Below the pieces are notes generated by a model. It made no database searches. It saw only the letters and a program-made list of their open reading frames with translations, and had not been told where the DNA came from. A stretch of DNA of 64,000 nt. Origin: an uncultured Pseudomonadota bacterium (GTDB lineage Bacteria; Pseudomonadota; Gammaproteobacteria; Burkholderiales; JALYOK01). Positions 1 through 7,540 of this stretch are shown piece after piece. The DNA lies in the NCBI GenBank assembly GCA_902826775.1, contig CADEHE010000001.1:496001-560000 (forward strand), given 5' to 3'. Within the stretch, counting starts at the first letter, position 1. Each line of letters begins with the position of its first letter. The position numbers and the translations under genes are program-made.

Positions 1-1
1 C

Positions 2-172
2 AGAGCGCGCGCGGAAGTGTGCGGCGAGACGATGGAGCTTGGCCCGGGCGATTGTTGTTTTTTTCCGGCGAACGAAAAGCATTCTTTTGTCACGCTGAGC
101 GACGAGCCGGTTAGAGTGCTCGTCATCTATGCGCCGCCGTACGGCGAGTCGCCCGACAAAGTCATCCGCTGA
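2..172 (+). CDS. Cupin-domain protein, C-terminal fragment
   Basis: The reading frame is open from the window edge to a TGA at 170-172 and has no start inside the window, so this is the last 56 residues of a longer protein. The sequence GDCCFFPANEKHSF followed by a short strand and VIYAPPYGE resembles the second half of a small cupin barrel: a Gly-Asp turn, a Pro, and a conserved His on the next strand. The substrate cannot be read from this piece. The gene ends 8 bases before the Bug receptor gene on the same strand, so the two may be co-transcribed. Confidence 0.6.
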   Translation, partial: RARAEVCGETMELGPGDCCFFPANEKHSFVTLSDEPVRVLVIYAPPYGESPDKVIR

Positions 173-180
173 TCGAAACC

Positions 181-1134
181 ATGCTGCGACTTCTGCTTTG
201 TGTTTGCTGCTTGCTGCTGGCGCCCCTTGCCGGCGCGCAAAACTACCCGAGCAAACCCGTGCGCATCGTTGTGCCGTTCGCGGCAGGCAGCGTGAGCGAC
301 GGCGTGGCGCGATTGCTAGCGCAAGAGCTTTCCAAAGAGATGGGCGTCCAGTTCATCGTCGATGACAAACCCGGCGCCAACTCGATCATCGGCGCGGAGT
401 ACGTCGCCAACGCCGCGCCGGACGGTTATACGCTGCTGCTGCCGAGCAATACCGCGCTGGCGGCGAATCTCGCGCTGTACAAGAAGCTGCCGTACGACCC
501 GGTCGCAAGCTTCACGCCGATCATGCGCATCGGCAATTATCCGTTCGTGTTAGTGGTGAATCCGAAATTGCCGGTGGCGAGCGTGCCGGAACTGATCGCG
601 CATGCGCGTGCCCGTCCCGGCAAGCTTAATTTCGCGACATCCAACAGCCTGTCGTTGGTTGCCGCCGAGACTTTCAACGTGCTTGCGAAAACTAGATTTG
701 TGCGCGTGCCGTACAAAGCTAATCCGCAAGCACTGGCCGATTTGATGAACGGCCAAGTGCACATGATGGTTGCGGATATCGGCACGGCGATGACGCACGT
801 CAAAGCCGGCAAGCTGCGCGCCCTCGGCGTTACGCCCGCCAAGCGCACGCGGCTCGCGCCCGGCATGGCGTCGGTTGCGGAAAGCGCTTTGCCCGGCTTC
901 GATTTCACCGGTTGGGTAGGCCTGGTCGGCCCGGCCAAGCTGCCGCCGGAGATCGTCACCAAGCTGCACGCCGCACTCACGAAGATTTTGCAGAAACCCG
1001 AGCTGCGGGTTGCTTTCGACCGCATCGGCACCGAGATCGCACCGAGCAAACCGGATGAATTTGCCGCGTTCATCAAGCAGCAAATCGGCGATTGGGGCGC
1101 GCGGGTGAAGGCGGCGGGGATTGAGGCGGAGTGA
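181..1134 (+). CDS. Bug-family (TctC-type) periplasmic solute-binding protein
   Basis: This 317-residue protein has a clear signal peptide (MLRLLLCVCCLLLAPLAGAQ) followed by YPSKPVRIVVPFAAG, the standard opening of Bug receptors. The PGANSIIGAEYVANAAPDGY segment and the later FATSNS and VPYK motifs match the two-lobed binding fold. Bug receptors bind carboxylates in the periplasm and are hugely expanded in Burkholderiales. Many are orphans, and no tripartite transporter membrane gene lies next to this one. It precedes a CoA-transferase and an acyl-CoA dehydrogenase, which suggests that a carboxylic acid is captured here and metabolised as a CoA ester; the ligand is not predictable. Confidence 0.93.
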   Translation: MLRLLLCVCCLLLAPLAGAQNYPSKPVRIVVPFAAGSVSDGVARLLAQELSKEMGVQFIVDDKPGANSIIGAEYVANAAPDGYTLLLPSNTALAANLALYKKLPYDPVASFTPIMRIGNYPFVLVVNPKLPVASVPELIAHARARPGKLNFATSNSLSLVAAETFNVLAKTRFVRVPYKANPQALADLMNGQVHMMVADIGTAMTHVKAGKLRALGVTPAKRTRLAPGMASVAESALPGFDFTGWVGLVGPAKLPPEIVTKLHAALTKILQKPELRVAFDRIGTEIAPSKPDEFAAFIKQQIGDWGARVKAAGIEAE

Positions 1135-1172
1135 ACATCGAAACGCCGCACGTGCGGTGCAGGTCGAACGAA

Positions 1173-1251
1173 GTAGGTTGGGGTGTGTAGCGAACCCCAA
1201 CGTATCCCGATGCGCGTTGCGTTGGGGTTCGCAAGCTCACCGCCATCCTAC
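1173..1251. repeat. Palindromic intergenic repeat (GTAGGTTGGGG family), copy 1
   Basis: The segment begins GTAGGTTGGGGTG and ends CATCCTAC, with internal inverted GCGAACCCCAAC and GTTGGGGTTCGC arms, so it can fold into a long interrupted hairpin. A second, diverged copy lies at 50358-50441. It sits between the Bug receptor gene and the CoA-transferase gene. It resembles the non-coding palindromic repeats dispersed between genes in many proteobacteria. Confidence 0.75.
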
Positions 1252-1269
1252 GATTCTGCCAGCCAGTCA

Positions 1270-2469
1270 ATGACAACCGGCCCCCTCTCCGGCATTAAAG
1301 TCCTAGACATGACCACCGTGTTCATGGGCCCGCATTGCACGCAAATTCTGGCTGAGCACGGCGCGGAGGTGATCAAACTCGAAGCGCCGGAGGGCGATGT
1401 CACGCGTCAGATTCCGCCTGCGCGCCATCCTGGCATGGGCGCGGTGTTTTTGCTGGCGAATCGCGGCAAGCGCAGCATCGTGCTCGACTTGAAAAAGCCC
1501 GCCGGGCGCGAAGCGGCGTTGAAAATCGCGGCGCAATGCGACGTGCTGATCTACAACGTGCGCCCTGCCGCCATGCAGCGCTTGGGGCTGGCGTATGAGG
1601 ACGTGAAAGCGGTCAATCCGCGCATCATCTACGTCGGCGCGTACGGCTATGGGCAAGCCGGCCCGTATGCGGCGCGGCCCGCTTACGACGATTTGATTCA
1701 AGCCGCGAGCGGGTTGGCGTCGCTGCCGCAGCGTGTGAACGGCGCCGAGCCGCGCTATGTGCCGGCGGCGATCGTCGATCGCAGCGTCGGCCTGGCGGCG
1801 GTGAATGCCGTCACCACGGCGTTGTTTTGCCGCGAGCGTACCGGTCAAGGTCAAGCTGTAGAAGTGCCGATGCTGGAGACGATGGTGCACATGCTGTTCG
1901 GCGAGCATTTGTGCGGGCACGCGTTCGAGCCGCCGCTGGCGCCGCCCGGCTATGCGCGCGTGCTCTCGCCCGACCGGCGTCCGTACAAAACGAAGGACGG
2001 CCACATCGGCGCGCTGGTTTATACCGACAAGCATTGGTCGGCGTTTCTGGCGCAGATCGACCGGCGCGATCTGCTCACGCATCCGCATTTCAAAGACATG
2101 CGCAGCCGCGCGCAGAATATCGATAAGGTGTATGCGTTTTTGGCCGAAGTGCTGACCACGCGCACCACCGCCGAGTGGTTGGCATTCTTCGATCAGGCAG
2201 ACACGCCGGCGATGGCGCTGCGCACGCTGGAAGGCGTGCTCGATGATCCGCACCTCAACGCCGTGGATTTTTTCCCGCTCGCGGATCATCCAAGCGAAGG
2301 CAAGTTGCGGCAAATGCGCAACCCGACCACATGGTCGGCAACGCCGCTCGGCGAGATTCGCCCCGCGCCGCGCTTGGGGGAGCATAGCCGCGAAGTGTTG
2401 CGTGAGGTGGGGTACGATGAGGCGGCGATTGCAGCAATGATCGCCGACAGCGTTACGTTGACTGAGTAA
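1270..2469 (+). CDS. CaiB/BaiF-type class III CoA-transferase
   Basis: The 399-residue protein opens with LSGIKVLDMTTVFMGPHCTQ, LAEHGAEVIKLEAPEGD and NRGKRSIVLDLKKPAGR, the signature of family III CoA-transferases, which move CoA between carboxylic acids through an aspartyl-CoA thioester. The region near VPAAIVDRSVGLAAVNAV carries the Asp in the family's usual place. The frame is open further upstream, but that part lies in the palindromic repeat at 1173-1251, so the ATG at 1270 (MTTGPLSG) is the credible start. With the following acyl-CoA dehydrogenase it would activate and then oxidise a short acid. The substrate is unknown. Confidence 0.93.
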   Translation: MTTGPLSGIKVLDMTTVFMGPHCTQILAEHGAEVIKLEAPEGDVTRQIPPARHPGMGAVFLLANRGKRSIVLDLKKPAGREAALKIAAQCDVLIYNVRPAAMQRLGLAYEDVKAVNPRIIYVGAYGYGQAGPYAARPAYDDLIQAASGLASLPQRVNGAEPRYVPAAIVDRSVGLAAVNAVTTALFCRERTGQGQAVEVPMLETMVHMLFGEHLCGHAFEPPLAPPGYARVLSPDRRPYKTKDGHIGALVYTDKHWSAFLAQIDRRDLLTHPHFKDMRSRAQNIDKVYAFLAEVLTTRTTAEWLAFFDQADTPAMALRTLEGVLDDPHLNAVDFFPLADHPSEGKLRQMRNPTTWSATPLGEIRPAPRLGEHSREVLREVGYDEAAIAAMIADSVTLTE

Positions 2470-2476
2470 ACGGGCT

Positions 2477-2582
2477 GTCATTCCCGCGCAGGCGGGAATC
2501 TAAGACGTCCGCAAAGCATTGGGATTCCCGCACGCGAAGACGGTACGGCCGAACTTCGCCGTCCATGCGTGGCGGGAATGAC
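2477..2582. repeat. Palindromic repeat with GTCATTCCCGC ends
   Basis: The element starts GTCATTCCCGCGCAGGCGGGAAT, itself a hairpin, and ends GGCGGGAATGAC, the inverse of its beginning, with GGGATTCCCGC in the middle. It fills the gap between the CoA-transferase and acyl-CoA dehydrogenase genes and overlaps the upstream candidate starts of the latter. Repeats with this end sequence are widespread between genes in beta- and gammaproteobacteria. Confidence 0.75.
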
Positions 2583-2592
2583 GGAGGCTCTT

Positions 2593-3759
2593 TTGGATTT
2601 TTCCCTCACCGCCGAGCAAGAATCGCTACGCGCTAGCGTGCAAAAACTCTGCGCCCAATTCGGCGACGACTACTGGCTCGCGCACGACCGCGACGCGCAG
2701 TTTCCGCATGAGTTTCATCGCGCGTTCGCCGAGGCCGGCTGGCTCGGCATCGCCATGCCGGAAGCCTACGGCGGCGCGGGACTGGGCATCACCGAGGCGG
2801 CGCTGTTAATGCAAACCATTGCCGCATCAGGCGCGGCGATGAGCGGTGCTTCATCGATACACATGAATATATTTGGGCTGAATCCGGTGGTGGTGTTCGG
2901 CTCCGAAGCGCAAAAGCAGCGCTGGCTGCCACCGCTGATCGCCGGCAAAGACAAAGCCTGCTTCGCGGTGACCGAGCCGAACGCCGGACTCGACACGACG
3001 CATCTGCAAACCAAAGCGGTACGCGATGGCGATCATTACGTGGTGAAGGGCGCGAAGGTATGGATTTCCACCGCGCAAGTGGCCAACAAGATGCTGCTGC
3101 TGGCGCGCACCAACCCAATCGAGCAGGGGAAAAAACCTTCGCAAGGTCTGAGTCTGTTTTACACCGACCTCGACCGCACTTTCGTCGAAGTGCGCGAGAT
3201 TCCGAAGATGGGCCGCGCGGCGGTGGATTCGAACCAGCTTTTCATCGACGGCTTGCGCGTGCCGGTCGCGGACCGTATCGGCGAAGAAGGACGCGGCTTT
3301 GAGTACATTTTGCACGGGCTCAATCCCGAGCGCATTTTGGTCGGCGCGGAAGCGGTCGGCATCGGCCAAGCTGCGTTGTGGCGCGCAGCGAATTACGCCA
3401 AAGATCGTATCGTCTTCGGTAGGCCCATCGGGCAAAACCAAAGCATTCAGCATCCGCTCGCACATGCGTGGATGGAGCTGGAAGCGGCGAATTTGATGAC
3501 GTTCAAAGCCGCCGGTTTGTACGATGCCGGCAAACCGTGCGCCGCCGAAGCCAACGCGGCGAAGTATCTCGGCGCCGAAGCTGGCTACAAAGCGTGCGAA
3601 ACGGCGATGATGTCGATGGGCGGCTACGGCTACGCCAAGGAATATCACGTCGAGCGCTACTTGCGCGAAGTGATGATTTGCCGCATCGCACCGGTCAGCC
3701 CGCAGATGATTTTGAATTACATCGCGGAGCGCGTGCTGGGGTTGCCGAAGTCGTATTGA
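2593..3759 (+). CDS. Acyl-CoA dehydrogenase
   Basis: The protein has the three-part acyl-CoA dehydrogenase layout: an N-terminal helical part (DFSLTAEQESLRASVQKLC), the flavin-contacting segments CFAVTEPNAGLDT and WISTAQVANKMLLLAR, and the C-terminal helical bundle with ERILVGAEAVGIGQ and the ending MMSMGGYGYAKEYHVERYLRE. It oxidises an acyl-CoA to the 2-enoyl-CoA using FAD. I place the start at TTG 2593, because GGAGG at 2583-2587 stands five bases before it and the product begins MDFSLTAEQ, as is usual for the family. GTG 2569 and ATG 2578 are alternatives but lie inside the palindromic repeat. The gene follows the CoA-transferase. Confidence 0.9.
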   Translation: MDFSLTAEQESLRASVQKLCAQFGDDYWLAHDRDAQFPHEFHRAFAEAGWLGIAMPEAYGGAGLGITEAALLMQTIAASGAAMSGASSIHMNIFGLNPVVVFGSEAQKQRWLPPLIAGKDKACFAVTEPNAGLDTTHLQTKAVRDGDHYVVKGAKVWISTAQVANKMLLLARTNPIEQGKKPSQGLSLFYTDLDRTFVEVREIPKMGRAAVDSNQLFIDGLRVPVADRIGEEGRGFEYILHGLNPERILVGAEAVGIGQAALWRAANYAKDRIVFGRPIGQNQSIQHPLAHAWMELEAANLMTFKAAGLYDAGKPCAAEANAAKYLGAEAGYKACETAMMSMGGYGYAKEYHVERYLREVMICRIAPVSPQMILNYIAERVLGLPKSY

Positions 3760-3760
3760 G

Positions 3761-3996
3761 CCTAGATCCGGCAGTTGACCGCTTGTCGTTCTTCGGGGTG
3801 GGGCGCGTGTACATTGACCTATGTGCCAATTTTTCGCATCACCGCGCGAGTGAGTACGCTACGCGCCCGATTGCGCGTCTGCGAAGTTGCCTGGCGTTGT
3901 TGCTCCTCGTGGCAGGGTCAGCCCTGCGGCCTCAGTGCACCCAGCCAGCCAACTTCGCAGGCGCACAGTTGGGCGGGCCCAACGGCCGGATCTAGG
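3761..3996. repeat. Nested inverted-repeat element
   Basis: The ends CCTAGATCCGGC (3761-3772) and GCCGGATCTAGG (3985-3996) are perfect 12-bp inverse copies, extendable to 16 bp with one mismatch. Inside, CTGCGAAGTTGCCTGGC near 3879-3895 and GCCAGCCAACTTCGCAG at 3944-3960 form a second inverted pair, and GCAGGG/CCCTGC near 3912-3927 forms a small central hairpin. No convincing gene lies within. It could be a small non-autonomous mobile element or a structured RNA. Confidence 0.65.
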
Positions 3997-4017
3997 TTGA
4001 ACGCTGAGGTGGGGCTT

Positions 4018-4230
4018 TTAGCGCGATTTGGGTAATCGCTTACGCGCGGACTGCGCTGCGGGAGGCTGGCCTGCAGCACCGGCCATTACGCCTTCAATCC
4101 GCGCGATGCGCGTTTCGTGATTCAAGACCAGATCGCCGAGACGGTCCATGCGCTTAGCGGTTTGTTCGAGTTCGGCCTTGACAACCGCCACCCCCGAAAG
4201 GCGATCGAGAATATCCGAGACGACGCTCAT
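4018..4230 (-). CDS. Small coiled-coil protein of unknown function
   Basis: This 70-residue product (MSVVSDILDRLSGVAVVKAEL...) is mainly a predicted helix with heptad-like spacing in ELEQTAKRMDRLGDLVLNHETRIARIEG, then a basic tail ending ARKRLPKSR. I do not recognise a family. Its ATG lies three bases after the stop of the upstream ribbon-helix-helix-like gene on the same strand, so the two are almost certainly co-translated. A partner or effector role alongside that DNA-binding-like protein is possible, but it does not resemble a ParE, RelE or HigB toxin. Confidence 0.6.
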   Translation of the reverse strand: MSVVSDILDRLSGVAVVKAELEQTAKRMDRLGDLVLNHETRIARIEGVMAGAAGQPPAAQSARKRLPKSR

Positions 4231-4233
4231 CGA

Positions 4234-4512
4234 TTACGCCTCGCGCCGCATGCGCTCGATTTTGGCGAACAACTCATCGAGTTTCTTGTTTGTCGCCTTC
4301 AATGTCGCGCTCATGGATTTGAAATCGCTTTGCGCCCGGGCGCTCACGGCGTCCAGCAACTGCAACTCTTCGGCGGTGATGCCATCCAAATAAGCGTCTA
4401 CCGCATAGCGAATCTCCTCGCTCATTTTGCTGCCGCGCTCTTTCGCGCGGCGTTGGAGAGCTTTCTTTTGCGCCGGGTCGAGATAGACTTGAGTAAGAGT
4501 CAGTGAAGCCAT
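4234..4512 (-). CDS. Ribbon-helix-helix-like protein with C-terminal coiled coil
   Basis: The 92-residue product starts MASLTLTQVYLDPAQKKAL, followed by RRAKERGSKMSEEIRYAVDAYL. This is the beta-strand plus two-helix pattern of CopG/MetJ-type ribbon-helix-helix proteins. The second half, from about residue 48, is one long charged helix. The ATG at 4512 has GGAG nine bases upstream; an in-frame TTG at 4527 is less likely. It leads a two-gene unit with the small coiled-coil gene. It may be an autoregulatory repressor or antitoxin-like protein; no recognisable toxin is seen. Confidence 0.65.
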   Translation of the reverse strand: MASLTLTQVYLDPAQKKALQRRAKERGSKMSEEIRYAVDAYLDGITAEELQLLDAVSARAQSDFKSMSATLKATNKKLDELFAKIERMRREA

Positions 4513-4630
4513 ATGCGAGTGCTCCAATCGATATATAGCCGAAATATATCCGATAGGTAATTCCCGCGCAACTGGCCTGGTAGCTCGGCAGGCTCTAGTG
4601 CGTTAGTGCTAGCCCCGGAGGACTTCGAGG

Positions 4631-4649
4631 GCACGCGGGTAGCGCGTGC
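4631..4649. terminator. Hairpin downstream of the reductase gene
   Basis: GCACGCG and CGCGTGC pair perfectly around a five-base loop, just beyond the stop of the minus-strand reductase gene that ends at 4658. No T-run follows, so a role in transcription end or mRNA stability is only possible. Confidence 0.35.
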
Positions 4650-4657
4650 ACAATCAA

Positions 4658-5689
4658 CTATGCGCCGCCCGCGCGCGCATCCGCCGAAATCGTAAACGGG
4701 TCGGAATAGAACTCATCCTCCGGCAAGCCGCGCGTTTTGATGAAGCTCTCATGCGCCGCGCCGACCATCGCCGGGCCGCCGCAAGCGTACACCTCGTATC
4801 CGCTGAGATCGGCGAAATCGTCGAGCACGGCTTGATGCACGAGACCGGTGCGTCCCATCCAATCGTCGCCCGGCGCGGGATCGGAGAGCACCGGCACGAA
4901 CGTAAAGTTGGGATTACCTCGTTCCCAGATGCGCGCGAGTTCTTCCATGTACAGATCGGCTTTCGCGCGCACACCCCAATACAACGTCATCGGCCGCGTG
5001 ATGCCCTTGTGCAGCGCGTGCAGGATCATGCCTTTGATCGGCGCGAAGCCGGTGCCACCGGCGAGAAAGATGATCGGCTTGTCGCTGTCTTCGCGCAGGA
5101 AGAAGGTGCCGAGCGGACCTTCGAAGCGCAGCAGCGCTTTTTCCTTGAGTTGCTCGAATACGAACGTACTGAACGCGCCGCCGTAGTTGCGGATGTGCAG
5201 TTCCAAGAGCGCGTCTTCATGCGGTGGGTTGGCGAGCGAGAAGCTGCGGCGTTTGCCGTCGGCGAGCAAGATGTCGATGTATTGGCCGGCGAGGAATTGC
5301 AGGCGTTCGTTGATCGGCAGCTTGAGAGACAACACGGCGACGTCGGCCGCGGGGCGAGCGATTTTCTCGACGCGGCAGCGCAGCGTCTTAACTTGAATCT
5401 CGTTGACAGCGCCGATCTCTTTGCATTCGATTTCGATGTCAGAGAGAGGCTTAGCTTGGCAGAACAGCGCCTTGCCTTGCTCTTTTTCGAAGCTAGGCAG
5501 CACCCACACTTGGTAGTTGCCGTAGTCGACTTCGCCGGCAAGGATTTTTCCTTTGCACGCGCCGCAGTTGCCAGCCTTGCAGCCGTAGGGCAGATGCAAG
5601 CCGCCGCGCTGGGCTGCTTGAAGTATCGTTTCACCGGGCTCGGCGCTGAAGACGCGGTTGCTCGGTTTGGCGGTGATCTGAAATGCCAT
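4658..5689 (-). CDS. Ferredoxin-type NAD(P)H reductase with N-terminal [2Fe-2S] domain
   Basis: The 343-residue protein fuses a plant-type ferredoxin domain (residues about 1-90) to a ferredoxin-NADP reductase-like flavin/NAD module. The cluster ligands are visible as CKAGNCGACKG and a fourth Cys in LFCQAKPL. The flavin motif is RRSFSLANPP, and GGTGFAPIKGM plus VYACGGPAMV form the nucleotide-binding part. Family members include CDP-6-deoxy-3,4-glucoseen reductase (AscD) and oxygenase reductases. It passes electrons from NAD(P)H to a partner; none is encoded next door, so the partner is unknown. It stands alone on the minus strand, divergent from the epimerase gene. Confidence 0.9.
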   Translation of the reverse strand: MAFQITAKPSNRVFSAEPGETILQAAQRGGLHLPYGCKAGNCGACKGKILAGEVDYGNYQVWVLPSFEKEQGKALFCQAKPLSDIEIECKEIGAVNEIQVKTLRCRVEKIARPAADVAVLSLKLPINERLQFLAGQYIDILLADGKRRSFSLANPPHEDALLELHIRNYGGAFSTFVFEQLKEKALLRFEGPLGTFFLREDSDKPIIFLAGGTGFAPIKGMILHALHKGITRPMTLYWGVRAKADLYMEELARIWERGNPNFTFVPVLSDPAPGDDWMGRTGLVHQAVLDDFADLSGYEVYACGGPAMVGAAHESFIKTRGLPEDEFYSDPFTISADARAGGA

Positions 5690-5735
5690 GGTCGTTCGGG
5701 TTAGGCGTGGGTGCGGGGTCGCTTACAATCCGCGC

Positions 5736-6704
5736 ATGTTACGCGTTTTGATCGTCGGTTTCGGCGACGTGGCGCAGCGTATTGCGCGTTTGCTGCGCGG
5801 GCGCGCTCGCGTCTACGCATTGGTGCGGGGGGAGGCAGCGCGCGAACGGGCTCGTTCGGCGGGTGCGGTATGCGTGCGGGGCGATCTCGATTACTTGCAT
5901 AAACTTCGACGTATCGGTGGCTTGGCTGAGGCCGTGATTCATTTGGCGCCGCCGCCATCGCCGAATAACGCGAGGCCGCGCGGCTCAAATATCCCGATTG
6001 ACAGCCGCGAATTCGACGATGCACGCACCCGAAATCTGCTGGCGGCCCTGTCGCGGCGCGGCAGTGTACCACGGCGATTTGTCTATATCAGTACCAGCGG
6101 CGTGTACGGCGATCATGGCGGCGCGCACGTGACCGAGACATCGCGGTTGCGCACGCAGAACGGGCGCGCGTGGCGGCGTGTGGCGGCGGAGCGCCGTGTG
6201 CGCAAGTGGGCGGCGCGGCAGCACGGCTGCGCTCGCGGTCGCGCTCAGTTCCGCGCGCGTCGCGCCAGCGTGTCTGTGCGCGCGAGCATTCTGCGCGTGC
6301 CGGGAATCTATGCGGCGGAGCGCTTGCCGCTGCAGCGTTTGAGTTCGGGCCAGCCCGCGTTGCGGGCGCAGGACGATGTTTACACGAATCATATACATGC
6401 GGATGATCTGGCTCGTATATCAATACTGTCGCTATTCAGGGCAAGACACAATCGGGTGTATATAGCTTCTGATGAGTCGGAGATGACGATGGGCGACTAT
6501 TTTGATCGCGTAGCCGATGCCTACGGCTTGCCGCGTGCGCCGCGACTGGCGCGCAGCGAGGCGCAGCGAGTACTCAGCGAAATGGCGTTGAGCTTTATGT
6601 CCGAGTCGCGGCGGCTATCGAACCGGCGCTTGCGCCAGGAATTACGCGTGCGGCTGCGTTATCGCAGCGTGGATGATTTCTTGGCGCAGTCGCGCAGAGG
6701 ATAG
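5736..6704 (+). CDS. NAD-dependent epimerase/dehydratase-like protein
   Basis: The 322-residue product begins MLRVLIVGFGDVAQRIARLL, a Rossmann dinucleotide-binding start. It contains the extended-SDR signature YISTSGVYGDHGG, with the Tyr of a possible YxxxK replaced or shifted, and NHIHADDL later on. It resembles the YeeZ-like atypical SDRs that are common in proteobacteria and whose substrate is usually unknown. The middle (about residues 130-190) is unusually rich in Arg and Ala, which is a local base bias or weak constraint. The start is the ATG at 5736; upstream codons in the same frame look non-coding. Confidence 0.8.
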   Translation: MLRVLIVGFGDVAQRIARLLRGRARVYALVRGEAARERARSAGAVCVRGDLDYLHKLRRIGGLAEAVIHLAPPPSPNNARPRGSNIPIDSREFDDARTRNLLAALSRRGSVPRRFVYISTSGVYGDHGGAHVTETSRLRTQNGRAWRRVAAERRVRKWAARQHGCARGRAQFRARRASVSVRASILRVPGIYAAERLPLQRLSSGQPALRAQDDVYTNHIHADDLARISILSLFRARHNRVYIASDESEMTMGDYFDRVADAYGLPRAPRLARSEAQRVLSEMALSFMSESRRLSNRRLRQELRVRLRYRSVDDFLAQSRRG

Positions 6705-6737
6705 AGGGACAGCGCGCAGAGAACGCGCGCTGTGTTC

Positions 6738-7139
6738 TCAATCGTGCCGGCGGAACTGGCCTTCGTATAGGCGCGAAGATTTGGACCCGCGCACATGAGC
6801 ATGTTGCGGTGCGAAGCGCGGCAACTCGTCACGGCCAAACAGCAGCATGCCCAAGGCGATGGCGTCGCTAACGACTCCGGGGAACAGCAACAGGAATCCG
6901 GCCAGCAGGGTGCGATGACTGCGGATCGGCGCCGGAATATTGCCCAGCGGCGTCATGAGCGAGCCGATTAACTCCATCAGCAGTGATGCGCCCGCCTCCT
7001 TGATCAGTGCCAGCCCGGTGATAAAGGTCAGCGCGAGCCACGCGGTCAACCACCAGCCCAGCACATGGGCAAGTTGAATCAGCCCGTAAATTTCGACGAC
7101 GGGGAACGCGAGTAGAATCAGACCCAGCAAGTTTTTCAT
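6738..7139 (-). CDS. fxsA: FxsA-family membrane protein
   Basis: This 133-residue protein has hydrophobic helices at about residues 4-24, 28-46 and 75-100, with the family features FPVVEIYGLI, TFITGLALIKEAG and GFLLLFPGVVSD. FxsA is an inner-membrane protein named because overproduction relieves exclusion of phage T7 by the F plasmid in Escherichia coli; its normal role is unclear. It lies divergently 51 bases from cutA, a pairing that recurs in betaproteobacteria. Confidence 0.9.
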   Translation of the reverse strand: MKNLLGLILLAFPVVEIYGLIQLAHVLGWWLTAWLALTFITGLALIKEAGASLLMELIGSLMTPLGNIPAPIRSHRTLLAGFLLLFPGVVSDAIALGMLLFGRDELPRFAPQHAHVRGSKSSRLYEGQFRRHD

Positions 7140-7190
7140 GATGCAGCTTCCTACCTCACCTACTTAATCACTGGCCACTGTGCAGCAAAC

Positions 7191-7520
7191 ATGTCGGTGC
7201 TCTTAGTGCTAACCAACGTACCAGATGCCATGTTGGCCGACCGCATGGCTCAGGCGCTCGTTGCCCAAGGCTGCGCCGCTTGCGTGAATGTGCTTGCGCC
7301 GTGCGCCTCGGTGTACCGCTGGCGGGGCGGTGTCGAGCGCAGCGCGGAAATCCCGCTTCTGATCAAGACGACACAGCAGCATTATGCCGCAGTGGAGAGT
7401 GCGATCCGAAAGCTGCATTCCTACGAACTTCCGGAAATCATCGCTGTCCCTGTCACGCAAGGCTTGCCAGCCTACCTCGCATGGGTCGAATCGGAAACGA
7501 CCGGTCAGATTCAAGCTTAG
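7191..7520 (+). CDS. cutA: Divalent-cation tolerance protein CutA
   Basis: The 109-residue protein matches CutA along its length: LLVLTNVPDAMLADRMAQALV, the ACVNVLAPCASVYRWRGGVE segment, LLIKTT, and the C-terminal SYELPEIIAVPVTQGLPAYLAWV. CutA1 forms a very stable trimer with a ferredoxin-like fold. It was linked to copper tolerance, though a direct metal role is doubtful. Here it leads into the DsbD-like and TlpA-like thiol genes with a 20-base gap, so it is probably the first gene of that operon. Confidence 0.95.
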   Translation: MSVLLVLTNVPDAMLADRMAQALVAQGCAACVNVLAPCASVYRWRGGVERSAEIPLLIKTTQQHYAAVESAIRKLHSYELPEIIAVPVTQGLPAYLAWVESETTGQIQA

Positions 7521-7540
7521 CATTGAGTGAGATTCGCGTG

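Noticed and set aside
1303..2481. A 392-codon minus-strand frame
   Set aside because: It is antisense to the CoA-transferase gene and its product is Arg/His-rich without domains.
4646..5704. A 352-codon plus-strand frame
   Set aside because: It is antisense to the ferredoxin-type reductase gene, which has all its motifs. The plus-strand product is rich in His, Arg and Val, as expected for a shadow frame.
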